Assembly: GCA_022818135.1 (NCBI GenBank)
Contig: JAFMSR010000001.1
Coordinates: 7,223,869 to 7,287,868 of the forward strand
Length of the DNA stretch: 64,000 bases
DNA from: Saxidomus purpurata
Taxonomy: Eukaryota; Mollusca; Bivalvia; Venerida; Veneridae
Reading direction: 5' to 3'
The notes below the pieces were generated by a model. It was not told the DNA's origin, searched no databases, and saw nothing but the letters and a program-made list of their open reading frames with translations. The position numbers and the translations under genes were made by a program. Numbering within the stretch: position 1 is the first letter of the stretch; each line of letters starts with the position of its first letter. This document shows positions 33,279-44,379 of this stretch, piece after piece.

Positions 33279-34475
33279 ATGGCTAATAACTCGAACGTTT
33301 CGTTACACAATGATGAAAAAAAGTTTAGAGATATTTTGAGGAAGGACGGAATACAAGGTGTACAGACATTTATACAGGGGAATATGCATATGTTTAGAAT
33401 CGCAGTCACGGGTCAGACGGGAACAGGGAAATCAAGCTTTGTGAACAGTATTCGAGGTGTGAAAAATGACGATGAAAAGGCAGCACCTGTTGGAATTGTT
33501 GAAACAACCAAAGAAGTGATTGTATACAAACACCCGGAAAACAAGAATCTTTATATTTACGATCTTCCAGGTATTGGTGGTAGCTCGCGGTATTCTAGAG
33601 AAAATTATGTTGATGCTGTACAGTTTTCAAGTTACGACTTTTATGTCATAATTTCATCAACCAGGTTTACAGAGCTTGATGTTTTTTTAGCTGCCAAAGT
33701 TCAAGACCTGGGGAAGAACTTTTACTTTGTTCGAAGTAAGATCGACTCGGATTTGAGGAACATGAAGGCCAGTCATCCAATAACATATGACGAACAAACT
33801 ATATTACAGAGAATAAGAGGAGACTGTATCGCTCGACTTAATGACTTGGGGCATAATTCGTTCGACGTTTCTAAAGTTTTTCTTGTCAACCATTTTGAAC
33901 CTAACCAACATGACTTTCCAAAACTTTACAGAAATATGGTACGCGATGCGCCTTTTATCAAAATAAACTTCAGGGAGAGTATGTTTTCGTTTGCAGTTTG
34001 TGATTTCTTTGGGACCATGAAGGAAAAGACGAAGATAGAAACTGGTCCACTGGCAATGAAATCGGCGATAGAAGGAGATGTCAGAATTCCTTCAACGCCA
34101 ATATCTATCGAAATAAGTTGCATTAAGCAAGAGATAGAAAAGTACAAGCAAACATTTTCACTTCAAGACAAAGATATTTTAGCATATGCTGAACTCATGA
34201 ATACATCAGTGAAAGATATGTCGAAGAGCCTGAATCTTAAAAGATTTGAAATCAATTTTACAGAGACTGGGATCATTGCTGCTTGTGCTGAACTCTATCC
34301 TGAAGTAAAACTAAACTGGCCTCTCGTAGGCACCTTTTTCAGTAAAAGGGCAGTTGTGAAAGCATATCTAGAAAACATAATTGATGTTATGGCAGATGAC
34401 GCTATCAAAATAAACTTAGCACTTATCTCCAAGAGCAGAAATGAATATTCACAGAACAGTTCCACAGAGGTATAA
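33279..34475 (+). CDS. IRG-type (immunity-related) GTPase, intronless
   Basis: A 398-residue protein in one exon, the usual size and structure of IRG (p47-type) GTPases. The G1 P-loop is GQTGTGKS at 45-52, with Lys as in the GKS class. G3 is DLPG at 95-98, within YIYDLPGIGG. G4 is RSKID at 152-156, in a FYFVRSKIDSDL context very like the IRG signature FVRTKVDSDL, with Ser in place of Thr. The rest (about 160-398) is predicted helical, as in IRG proteins. In vertebrates these interferon-inducible GTPases act on membranes of pathogen vacuoles; the role in invertebrates is not established. I chose the ATG at 33279 because the P-loop lies 45 residues in, as expected. No N-terminal myristoylation glycine follows Met1. 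The G domain is intact, so it is probably functional. Confidence 0.92.
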   Translation: MANNSNVSLHNDEKKFRDILRKDGIQGVQTFIQGNMHMFRIAVTGQTGTGKSSFVNSIRGVKNDDEKAAPVGIVETTKEVIVYKHPENKNLYIYDLPGIGGSSRYSRENYVDAVQFSSYDFYVIISSTRFTELDVFLAAKVQDLGKNFYFVRSKIDSDLRNMKASHPITYDEQTILQRIRGDCIARLNDLGHNSFDVSKVFLVNHFEPNQHDFPKLYRNMVRDAPFIKINFRESMFSFAVCDFFGTMKEKTKIETGPLAMKSAIEGDVRIPSTPISIEISCIKQEIEKYKQTFSLQDKDILAYAELMNTSVKDMSKSLNLKRFEINFTETGIIAACAELYPEVKLNWPLVGTFFSKRAVVKAYLENIIDVMADDAIKINLALISKSRNEYSQNSSTEV

Positions 34476-34799
34476 AAATGAGTATTTAGCTGAACAAGAA
34501 ATGGATTAAATCAGGCCGCTGACACATAAATAATTATCCCTTTACGGCATTACGTCCTCAACACTGGCATGTATTCAATAGAACTTTAAATTATTCGTTT
34601 CTCATTTTTCTCTTATCATGTGTGATTTATGTGTAGAGATAATCATGGTGATCTAGTGAAATTCATCTGCAGAGAAATATTTGTTAAATTGAAATATATG
34701 TTGGCACGGAGACATTATTCTTAATATAAAAGGTATTAAATCTTTGTCTCTTGTCACACTATTGGACATGTATTATGTACATGGTTGTTATGTTTGTAT

Positions 34800-34805
34800 A
34801 ATAAA
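34800..34805 (+). terminator. Candidate polyadenylation signal of the IRG gene
   Basis: An AATAAA hexamer about 325 bp past the IRG stop codon, in AT-rich sequence. Such hexamers are common by chance in this composition. Confidence 0.35.
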
Positions 34806-34809
34806 AAGT

Positions 34810-35640
34810 AAAAATGAAACTAGATGCTTTGTTAAGTTTTGTGATAGGATACTTGACTACAGACATATCCTCACGTTTTTGAAATACTTTGGTTTATCTA
34901 GGGTCATGAACGAGTTTTAAAACTCTTGCGATAACCTATCTTGAAAGTGTCCGCAATCTTTAAGGTAGTGAGCGATAACCCGTGGCATCTCGAAAGTGTC
35001 CGCAATCCTAAAGTGTCCACAATCCTCAAGGTAGAGCTTGGCTCAAGCTATACTCGTCACAAATTATACTATTTAGACTGCTGATGACTTAAAAAAGAAA
35101 CAAGTCACTAAATGTGATAAATTTCTTACCCGTCTTCCATTTTAATACCCAAAACATTTATTGCTTTTTATGTACCTTGCTGAGTTAACTGTGTGGCTTT
35201 TTGTAAACTTTATTTGTTTCAATTTTATGGCCATTTTATAGATATAGGAATGGGACCAGATATTTAAAATGCCTTTTTTCTGAAACGGCTTGTCAGAATT
35301 TGATTATACTTGGCGAAATAATTCTAAGAATTGAACATTTAGAAAATGTATAAAGCTCGCCTTTGACCAGAAGTTGGTAACTCTTCAGCCTCCAATGAAG
35401 TATAACATTTTTTGGATTGGAATTTACAATGTAAGGCACCTTTAAGTTAGATAATACCGAATAAAAAATGTCAATACAATACTATGAGTGTAGAGCAATT
35501 ATAATTTCTGGACCAGAGAATAACGATCAATATCATATTTGATCAGCAGTAATCAAGTATTATCTTTTCAAAAGATGGTCGGCGCGATGTTGAGTATATG
35601 AAAGAGATGGGTAGCTAGATTTCATAGTAAAAAGTCCTGT
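34810..35640. other. Noncoding stretch with a short local duplication
   Basis: No gene. The phrase 'gaaagtgtccgcaatc' occurs near 34943 and 34993, then 'aaagtgtccacaatcc' at about 35010, a small local duplication with 'aaggtag' after two of them. Confidence 0.4.
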
Positions 35641-35758
35641 CGAGTGTAAGAGTTAAACGTCACAGGATGAGAAAAAATACGCACCCTGACCCGGACGCGA
35701 ACGCGGGAACATTCGCTTACAGGGCAAATACTTTCCTGACTGAGCTAATCGGCCGCTT
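35641..35758 (-). mobile_element. tRNA-derived SINE
   Basis: Read on the minus strand it starts 'ggccgattagctcagtcagg' (A box), has an anticodon stem tttgc/gcgaa around loop CCTGTAA (anticodon TGT, Thr-like) and a B box 'gcgttcgcgtccgg'. It continues into a short body ending 'gtttaactcttacactcg'. The acceptor stem is not restored, so it is a SINE and not a tRNA gene. Confidence 0.65.
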
Positions 35759-36234
35759 ACCCATTGTTTCCACAATTTTGATTAAGTCTATCGTGACATG
35801 TGCACCGGGAAAACAAACTTAATCCTATTTTCCTGATCAAATATGTTACTCGAAATATTGACATTTCGTTCGTTAACATTAGTCGAGAAAGTATAATTGC
35901 TCTACACTCATTACTAACATTAGTCTGAAGGTAACAACACATTATATTGATATATATATATAAACTACTTACGTACTAAAATTATAAAGCCATACATGAA
36001 AGACTGAAAACACAAGAGTATTTTATTGACATTTTTGATACAGTATTATCCAAGTAAAAGATACCTTGTAGAGCACATTTTTAAATTAATAATGTTATAC
36101 ATTCTACTCGTCATTTCATTGGCGGTTGAAAGGTAACTGACTTCCGGTCAAAAGCTGTGCCGAACAAGGATTAAAGTTGGTTCCTGATGCACATGTCACG
36201 GTATAGAGTTAATCACAATTGGGTAGTAGTAGTG

Positions 36235-36295
36235 GAAGCGACCGGTTAGCTCAGCATTCGCCCTGTAAGCGAGAGGTCCCGGATGTAGCGCTCTT
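36235..36295 (+). mobile_element. tRNA-derived SINE head, truncated
   Basis: Carries 'gcgaccggttagctcag', then directly 'cattcgccctgtaagcgag' with the same anticodon loop as the 35.7-kb SINE, and 'aggtcccgg'. Part of the D arm is missing and the B box is degraded. Confidence 0.55.
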
Positions 36296-36326
36296 CTTAA
36301 TTAAATATTCTATATAGAATTTTTTG

Positions 36327-36720
36327 TTTTTTGAAACTAATAGTGCTGATTAGAATTAAGTTACAACAACTGAGTGCTATATGACTGTAAGATGCAGGAG
36401 AAAGAATTACCCGTCAGAGATGAGGCCCAAATGGGGTGGTGAAATTATAAAAATGTTCTTTTTCTCTGAAAAGACCTAATCAGAATTTGATTTTGTTTCG
36501 CATAAATAATCAACTTTGTATTCTGAAACAGCGGAAAATTTAGAAGTTTTTACAGAAATAAGACCCTTTAGGGGATGTATTGCTTTTCTCACATACTTAT
36601 TCTTGTCTGAAACCAGTAGTGCTGATTTAATTTTACTTACAACAATTTCGTTCTTTATGACTGTAACTTGAAGAAAACAATGATACCCTCGGAGATGAGA
36701 CCTCAGTGGGGTGGTGAACA
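36327..36720 (+). repeat. Diverged tandem duplication (~280-bp period)
   Basis: Blocks 'actaatagtgctgatt', 'ttacaacaa', 'tatgactgtaa' and 'gatgaggcccaaatggggtg' at 36327-36441 recur as 'accagtagtgctgatt', 'ttacaacaa', 'tatgactgtaa' and 'gatgagacctcagtggggtg' at 36608-36720. Confidence 0.65.
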
Positions 36721-37056
36721 GATTTCCAGTTGTTTTTAGTTCATTGCTATATTTGGTAGGGGATATAGATTCACTGAATTTGCTTGTTATTTTCAGTATC
36801 AGTTCGAAAGTACTTCAACATTGTGTTATTGTAGGACATAAATAAATCAATAAATCAATTGATACTACAGTTTCATAAATAAATAAATAATCCATTCTTT
36901 TTTACGTTATATTACAGGCAAATGAAAAATTAAGCCTTAGTACAAATATTTGTTAGATTTTATGTATAATTGAAACATAAGTTCCAGAAGATAAGCATGT
37001 ATATTATATGTCTTCGGACAATACAGATATTTCTTTCCGGGAATACATTGAGTGTC

Positions 37057-37329
37057 CGTTGTTTTTGCTGTTGTTGTTATTGTTGTTGCTGTAAGAGTTT
37101 AACGCTCGGCAAACCGTATTTTGGTAATTTCAACAGGCGGGCAGTTTACCTAATCATCGTTCCTGGGAAAATCCAGTATGAGACTCTTATCTTCCGTAAA
37201 AAACTGCCAACTGTTTCTCATAAGGAGAAACAGGGTAGATAGCAGGGCTCGAACGCCTGACCCGCAATCTATGAGATGTTACAGTAATTTCAAGCCAGCG
37301 GCTTTAATCACTCGACCGCGGAGGTGGGC
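37057..37329 (-). mobile_element. Full-length tRNA-Ser-derived SINE
   Basis: Minus-strand head 'gcggtcgagtgattaaagcc' with a TTGAAA anticodon context (TGA, Ser-like) and B box 'ggcgttcgagccctg'. It is followed by a body with 'cccaggaacgatgattagg' and 'aactgcccgcc', then 'gcgttaaactcttac' and a CAA-rich tail (37057-37090). This layout is that of a well-known widespread mollusc SINE type. The minus-strand tail gives the Cys-rich plus frame 36970-37242, which is not a gene. Confidence 0.8.
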
Positions 37330-39280
37330 ATAAATATCTGTATTGACTTGTTTTTAAAGTCTGCTTTTTTCACTTAGATTGATTGGATGTTTCAAATATC
37401 AATTGTATTCTCTCTTAAAACAAACAGATACTTTTACTTAATCCATTACTCAATTGCGAAACGTTGGTTTCTCTAAAGGTACACAATGCATGAGAGATGA
37501 GAGAAAATTGTGAATAATTTAAATTCATGTTAAACTTCTTAGCAATCATCATCCATGAATCTTGATGGTTAAGTCAGTATGTTCTCATTAGACAACGGTA
37601 TTTCCTCAAGGAAAATGCACTTGAGAAGAACACAATAAGCTTCAAATTGTCATAATGGAGGGGAAATTAATTGGCAAGACAAATAAAAAAGCTTAGATTT
37701 AGAGTTGAAACTGGACGCAGGGAGAAGTTAGGGGTACGTTATAAATCGACGATAATATATTGGCTGTTAATGGTAGGTACAACTAATTATAAACTTTGAA
37801 GTAGGAAAATTTACTTTCTAAATAGATGTGAAACCTGGACCTAAGGACAAGCATGGTTTTTATGATTATCGATAACAATATTCACTAGAAAGCGATTATT
37901 ATCATTAATCACCTTCCTATGGGATTGTGCAACACAGCCCACAATCATACATCCGCAATTCAAAAAAGAGCGAGAAGGTTCAAGACAATCTTACAACATC
38001 GTTAGTTCACGAAGGTTCAATGAGATCAGGACCCGACTGTTCGAAATTTTAAACGTCCGTTGGAGTCCCAGTATCACTTTGAATTTACTGATATAGAAAA
38101 AATAACTTTACTGATAGGGTAATGATAGAACTATGTTCTATTCACACATAAACAATATTGACATATGTCTTTCTTGCGTATTCAAGTTTTTTCTTCATAA
38201 AAAAAGAGTTGCCAAAATGCTTTTCTTTTTTTTTGCAAAATCATTGAAAAAAATACTATGCTATATTTCTATCATGTACTTATTGGTGTACAAAGCGAAG
38301 TTAGGAATGTATTTTTGTGCAAATAAAGGCCATTTCCGTCGGTAAGACATTTTTCTTGGTAAAATAAGAGCTATTTGTAATTGTGCTCTTGGGACTTTAA
38401 GCCAACCGTCGTTTAACTTTCGACTGAAAAAATATTTCTTGCCATGAGCAAAACAGCTGAACTTTTTTGATTTTGCTTTAAAGAGATTTTAGTCCTCATT
38501 CTCTTGAATGAATACATTTTTTATGAGTCTTTCAAACTGTAGGAATATAACCCTTAAAGTTAACCGACAGTGAAATGTACATTGATTTGATGAATTGACG
38601 TTTATTTTTGTTGAAGCGCAATTGTTTCCATATTTAGAATGAGAAACCATAGATAATTTAGATACATATGCTATACACTATAAAGGGAAGTAACCAATGT
38701 GTGGTGTTACTTTCCCTTGAAGTATTACAGTAACATTATTTGACAGCAATTGCTGTTAAAAGCAAAACACAAAGACGTGAACTAAATTATAACTGCATAA
38801 AGGCGTCGCTAAAACTTTGAAGCTGTTGTTGTTATTAATTATGCCTAAATATCAACGATGACTGTTAATCTGATAAGTAAAAATAATCTTTTCATTAGAT
38901 GAACGTATGATTGAAAAGTATTGAAAATTCAATTTGTCTCAGTAATATAACTGACATTTCAAGCTAGTTGAATCATAATAACTGCCTTTTTGCGATATAT
39001 CCCCTTAGATCAGTTTTACATCAAAACATTCACATAGTTATGAGTTGAAGATGCTTATATAAATCCCTTTCCATGGCGTAGTAAGCTCATAGCATAAGGC
39101 ATTTACATCGCAAGTAAACGTAGGTTTGATATTTTAGATCGATGCGAAGGGCAGTTAAGTATCATTGGACAAGTTCGATTTCTCTGCGTAATCAATCACT
39201 AAGATATACATAAAATTTATAGTTATTTTTACACGCAGAGGTAATAATTTGACAATTCATGTAGGCGACGCAAATCAGTT
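37330..39280. other. Noncoding stretch, no gene seen
   Basis: AT-rich with no supported frame; the 38133-38345 plus frame is low-complexity Phe/Lys. Confidence 0.4.
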
Positions 39281-39366
39281 AGTACGTTATACGGGTAGTA
39301 CCGATTATACCTCGAACGAGGTTGGTGGACCTAATAAGCACAATTACAAACAAGTCAGTACGTTAT
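39281..39366 (+). mobile_element. Tiny retroposon-like element, copy B (with flanking duplication)
   Basis: The body starts near 39291 with 'cgggtagtaccgattatacc', contains 'cctcgaacgagg' and ends 'acaattacaaacaa'. It is flanked by perfect 10-bp direct repeats 'agtacgttat' (39281-39290 and 39357-39366). The core differs from copy A (14343-14407) at about three positions. Confidence 0.65.
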
Positions 39367-39478
39367 GCTTATTTTTATTCCTTTTATAACAAGCGTTGGT
39401 AACATACCATTGAATATGGGTTCACACCAACTTATACCACGCAACGTGTTTGTCGTTTGTTGTAAATTTGAGTTTAGC

Positions 39479-39564
39479 CAATCTCATTAAAATCAGACTC
39501 AGTATCTTCGCTTCGCTAACCTAGGTAAAGGAGCGTACATTAGGATATGATTTTAATGAGATTG
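39479..39564. repeat. Short fold-back hairpin
   Basis: Arms 'caatctcattaaaatca' (39479-39495) and its exact complement (39548-39564) with a loop of about 52 bp. No coding content. It may be a small fold-back element. Confidence 0.7.
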
Positions 39565-40078
39565 AGGTTTAGCGCATTTAAGCACTTGTCCTCACGCCTA
39601 TAAACAACTGCAGAAAGACATGGCGAAACTGGACAAACAACAGTACCATAAGAACCACGACTTTATTGATACAAAAAAGATATATTCCAAAGCAGCTTCG
39701 GTATAATTGCTCAGTAGATCTCAAGTAAAAACAAACAACACATTATCAATACCATTGTGAAATATAACAAGATTTAATGACAGACTTGGGGAAATTGAAA
39801 TCGTCGCAATCAGTAAAATGCAACCCAATCTTTATATGGAATAAAACTGTACTGATTACACGTGAATGGAATTAATTGCTGTAGAAAGAAATATCTCGCG
39901 TTTTGTTTATGTTGAAAGCAAATTTTACTGAACAACAGATGCTTTTAACTTTAAATAGCAAGCTAATGTTGATAACAAAGATTAATTAGCATCAGAATTT
40001 GATTGATATGTAAATGAAGTGCAAGATTCACAAGCTTGAAACTAGTGCATGGTTTACAGTGAGATTGAAATATTGTAA

Positions 40079-40311
40079 ATGTCTGAAATGAATTCACAGT
40101 TTATATCTAAAAAGTATAAAGTTACAGCTGACCAGATGGAGCTTGAAGTATTGAGTTTAAAAAGTGAACATATAAATGCAGAGCTGTCAAATGTAAGCAG
40201 ACCAACAGAACGCTGGGGGCAGAAGTTCCTTGACGATGTAAAAGAATTTTCTAGGAATACAACTTTTCACGGAGTTCGATATATTACAGATTCACATTCC
40301 TTTTATAGAAG
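40079..40311 (+). CDS. Degenerin/ENaC/ASIC-type channel, first exon
   Basis: A 77-codon exon from ATG to a consensus donor (AGAAG|GTAAGG at 40311). Near its end is FLDDVKEFSRNTTFHGVRYI, the conserved cytosolic segment of amiloride-sensitive channels: a helix, then the His-Gly pair needed for gating in this family, shortly before membrane span 1. The next exon should begin by completing the split codon and then the first transmembrane helix; I could not find it in the window, so it lies beyond a long intron or the gene is broken. The first 40 residues are polar and unremarkable. Confidence 0.7.
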
Positions 40312-41572
40312 GTAAGGTTTTTTTTTAATAGAACATTAGTTTTGATTTTACTACAGGATTTTCAACATTTTCGTAGCTCGCTAAGTACTATGATTCCATT
40401 ATAGGATGTCCAAATAGTACTACGTTAATATTTCTCATATGATATGACAAACGTCATAGAATTAGATTGACTCACATATTTGTTTATTGTTGTGTTGTTT
40501 CTGTCAACGCCTTTGTAGCACTTAGTTTTATTTTTTTCTTTTAAAGTGCGAAAATGGCAGTGTTCAATCAGATATGGCCGTTGAACTGTCATAGTCACAT
40601 TACAATGTACAATATATTAACTTCTTTAATTCTTAAATAGACAAAAGGTAGATTTTAAAAAATAAAAGTTTCATGAATTATTATGCAATTTTCATTTATG
40701 ATTGATTTGTTTGTTTGTATATGATTTTAAGGTCTATCTTCCTCATTCGAGGAATATGGTTGATGAGACCTCATTTATGATTGACAATATGCTCTGAGAT
40801 AATATGCAGTTATTCAACTACGTCAAACGTGAAAGTTGAGTATAAATATATGTATAATTTCACAGTCACAAATCCCCATTTTCCACAGTGGTAATTGAAA
40901 ATTCCTCTAAATATGATAAATCCTTGATTTTAACTGGACTGAAAATAATTAGAGATACATTTCTATTGATAGGTAAATCTTCTTTGGTTGATTGAAATCT
41001 GATTAAATTTAGCATTCTCTGAAGCATTTATTCTTTGAAATTGCCTTTAATGCAATAGAAAATAAATAAGTTTTAATAGTATATTTCCTTTTCGATATAA
41101 TAAGGCCACTCCCTTTCCCTAAAGAATAGCAAATATTCAAATAAACGACTCCTTTCAGCACATTTTTCATCATAAAGATGGCCGTGTGATTGCTCAAAGG
41201 TCTTGTATTATATGTGTGATTATTATTTGCAATGGTGTGAACAAGAATAACGACGCCTAGTTTCTTAATAACCCTTAATGTTGTATTGTGTGATCTCTAG
41301 TTCTACAGTTTGACCATATCTGGAACATTTTTTATTTAGTTTACTGGCAGGAATTAACTTTCCAGAAACTTTTTCATACAATCTGTAACCTAGAGTAATT
41401 ATCTTTCTCATGAATGAGTGAAAGACTGTTAAATGTAAATTTTGTTATAAAGATCGTGTATTTCAAATTAAAATCCGTCGGAATGGAATGCAATTTTCCA
41501 AGCACATAGTCATTTACACAAAGTGTTTTGATAGCCGGTTTTAATACACCTATGTTTGAAGTTATTGCTAGT
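40312..41572. other. Presumed intron of the channel gene
   Basis: AT-rich sequence without a recognised coding exon on the plus strand. Confidence 0.35.
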
Positions 41573-41662
41573 AGGATTTCGTTTTGAACTGCCTTGTGTT
41601 CAGCCATTACATTTTGTCCGAATTCCGCAAAAGTTCGATTCATTGCTGTTTGAATATCCACC
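41573..41662 (-). CDS. Weak candidate exon, unrecognised
   Basis: A minus-strand segment between 'tttgacag' (acceptor-like) and 'ATAG|GTGTAT' (donor-like) encodes an amphipathic helix, VDIQTAMNRTFAEFGQNVMA, followed by EHKAVQNEILLAITSN. No family recognised, no partner exons found, and the donor is weak. Confidence 0.2.
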
Positions 41663-41699
41663 CTGTCAAATATCATGAAGAAACTATGCTAGAAGAAAC

Positions 41700-43440
41700 A
41701 AGAGATACACTTTCCAAAAACACATTTGTGACTGAATTATAAATAAAAAAACAGACTCGTTTTAGATGCGATAGCAGTGTATCACAGGGAACGTGCTTAT
41801 TAATTTTATTGCTTTGTTAGGAGCTAGCCAAGGGAGAAGGTACCATCGAATAATTTATGAAGTCTTTTAGCTTCGAATGAAACAGTTAGCAAAATATTCT
41901 GAGACCAATGAGAAGAATGGACAAGTTACGTAAATAATGCTCATGGAGGACATTGATATATGATAGAATAGAAAGAATGTTTTATAAATGTTTTATATGA
42001 ATAACATGTGGCTGACATAAAGCAATGTGTCTTTCTGGCGGGATTTTGAATGCAGTATTCTGTAAGCATGTTGAATTTGGAGCAGGCGGAAAATTCTTAA
42101 AAGGTTGCCGTCAAATGCGACAGACAGGTCAATAACAAATGATTTAAGCCGTCGTTTGCTGCAATATATCCAAAAGGGTTTCAATTAACAATGGAAAGTT
42201 AATGACGAAACTAATTGAGGAATAAGGCAGGTTCTGTCCGCCGACACAGTCTGTTACAATAAGTATTGAAAGGATACAGGAGGCAGTGCGATATATTTTA
42301 TTTGTAACAAAACAAAGTCAATGACTAGATTGACTAGTAGTAAAAGGTTTCTTTTCAATTAAATGCATTGCATTGTACTATAGATGTCATAAACATTGAA
42401 CAATGACACGGCAAACTAAAGCTAGCATTAACGAAAATGAAAATACAAAAATCAAAGTTTTATTAGAGTTATGGGGAAACGAAATATTTTCTGAAAAAAA
42501 AATGGAAGTATTGATATTTCTATTTATATTTCATCTACGTACGACACAGATTAATTATATAATAACAAGTAATTAAAATAGTTTACATACAGCTAGTATT
42601 TTCAGTCTAGAACTATATCAAGCAGAAGACGCATATTCGTCACAAAGAAATAATGTTCTAACATTCCTCATATACTATGGCCCTTTATACAGCAAGACAG
42701 AACCATCAAGTGTCGCCTCTGGTGCTCGTCAGACCAGTGTAATTGATGTGGTAAGGACCAGACACGTAATACACTAGCTTCCAATGTATGTAAATAGCAG
42801 CTACTGTTAGAGAACACGACTATTGCTGATCATGCAAATAATCAAAAGGGTTTTAGAACTTTGGAAAGAATAAGGCATTTTAGGTAGATTTATGTGATAA
42901 CATTCGCCTTATATATGACCTGATCACGCAAAGTAATAATACAAATGCTGAATATTGTCAATAAATAGTTAATGGTGATATTTTAAAAGGATGCGATTTC
43001 TGTTTCAAATTGAGTAAAGTGTTTAGTTATGTTAATATTTTAATCAAATGAAATGACCTTGCTGCAATCTGAGAAGAAATGTGTGATATTTCTATGCTAC
43101 AAACAAATTATCCATTCTAGTGATATGTATAATAGAGAAGGCACTCTTTACCGCATTGTTAAAATAAAGATGAATGTATATAACATTACTTACAAACATG
43201 TTATTTACGTTACTGACGAACATTAAACAACAGATTAACACTAGTGTAACAGTTAATACACTTGTTTCATTCTTTACGATCTTTACGATCAACCACATCT
43301 TCCAACTGAGACGGGCAAGGACGCACTAAAATTGACACTGACATTGCATTTTCAATTGTAACCATTGTGTTAGCATCTAAATTTCATGAAGCTGTAGGTG
43401 TGTGCTTTCCAACGGCAAACATTATTTCCCCTGATTATTG
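41700..43440. other. Noncoding stretch, no gene seen
   Basis: AT-rich, no supported coding frame. The 43092-43298 minus frame is hydrophobic but shows no similarity I can see to the membrane RING gene. Confidence 0.4.
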
Positions 43441-43446
43441 TACAAT

Positions 43447-44211
43447 TCAACAAATCCTAATGACGAACAGACCAAAAGTGCCACACCACGTCTTATTACT
43501 GGGTAATCCGTGCATGGCAAGATTATTTTTCATAATTGAGTTCGAAATGAGGGTAGCCGAGATTATTTGGAAACAAAAATATTTAAAATGAAATGTGCTA
43601 CCAGAAGTACATGTAGGACAAACGGACCTCACTTTAAACCAACGCCGCAAACACTTTGTATGAAACGTGTGTATTCCCATCAAATAATTTTGCAATGCAA
43701 CATTTGCAGTCCGTTTGTTCGTTGTTGTACTGTACGACTCATCTGAAAGACTATTCAGACTACTGAACATCTTTTTTCTTTTATCGTACATTTCAATTGA
43801 TTTAGGATTGTTACAACGAAACAAATGACATAGACACTAAGAATTTCCCAAACACAACGTCTGAATTTCGTTTGTTTTATATGAAAATGCACCATTTTGA
43901 TAAGTTTGCATTTAGAAATCTACTTTAAAGTGCAAGATGGTATGCAAGAAAAGGTTTCTATCATGAGACATTTGGTTAAGATGGAAATATCCGTCACCTC
44001 GGGTAACTGTTTTGCAGAGCCACGTTCCCGCCAAAACAGTAACCCCCGGTGACGGATATTTCGATCTGAATCGCATGCTCATGACAGAAATTATTATTTT
44101 TGTTGGAATGCCTGATTCAGCCAGTGAAATTACAAAACTAATTTTAGCGGTCGCTCCCTCAGTAATGCTTATTTCCCAGTTCGTAGACCAAACTCCAATT
44201 CTCGTATACAT
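43447..44211 (-). pseudogene. Decayed relative of the membrane RING-H2 gene
   Basis: Two blocks match the 50.8-54.2 kb gene in order. Block one (44211-44063) has STNWEISITEGA against FTTWEISIGDAV, then SMRFRS against THFRLD. Block two (43824-43590) has MYDKRKKMFSSLNSLSDESY against MYDKRKKLLNKLGSLSDVSF and HTFHTKCLRRWFKVRSVCPTC against HTFHTECLRRWFQVRDVCPTC. The membrane segments between them are gone, the first RING Cys pair and the third Cys are lost (the part before HTFH reads LQNYLMGI), and a hairpin element sits inside. Not able to make a working RING. Confidence 0.75.
43984..44062. repeat. Hairpin element inserted in the RING pseudogene
   Basis: Arms of 31 bp at 43984-44014 and 44032-44062 (starting 'gaaatatccgtcacc') with three or four mismatches and a 17-bp loop. 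It interrupts the pseudogene just after the FRS block. The flanks share a 3-bp 'gat' that could be a target duplication. Confidence 0.75.
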
Positions 44212-44304
44212 GTTGCTAGGAATTCATGAGCGATAACCGTGTTGTCAGAATGTCCTTGTCACTTCACAATTAATGTAAAGAGAAATTATGTGTTATTCTT
44301 CAGC

Positions 44305-44305
<1 letters not shown>

Positions 44306-44360
<55 letters not shown>

Positions 44361-44367
44361 GAGAGAG
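44306..44367. repeat. (GA)n microsatellite
   Basis: About 30 GA repeats with one 'gacaga' interruption. Confidence 0.95.
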
Positions 44368-44379
44368 TTTAAGTTCACA

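Noticed and set aside
33926..34147. Minus-strand frame inside the IRG gene
   Set aside because: A shadow of the IRG coding sequence.
35641..37329. Functional tRNA-Thr and tRNA-Ser genes
   Set aside because: A and B boxes are present but acceptor stems are not, and each head continues into a SINE body or is truncated.
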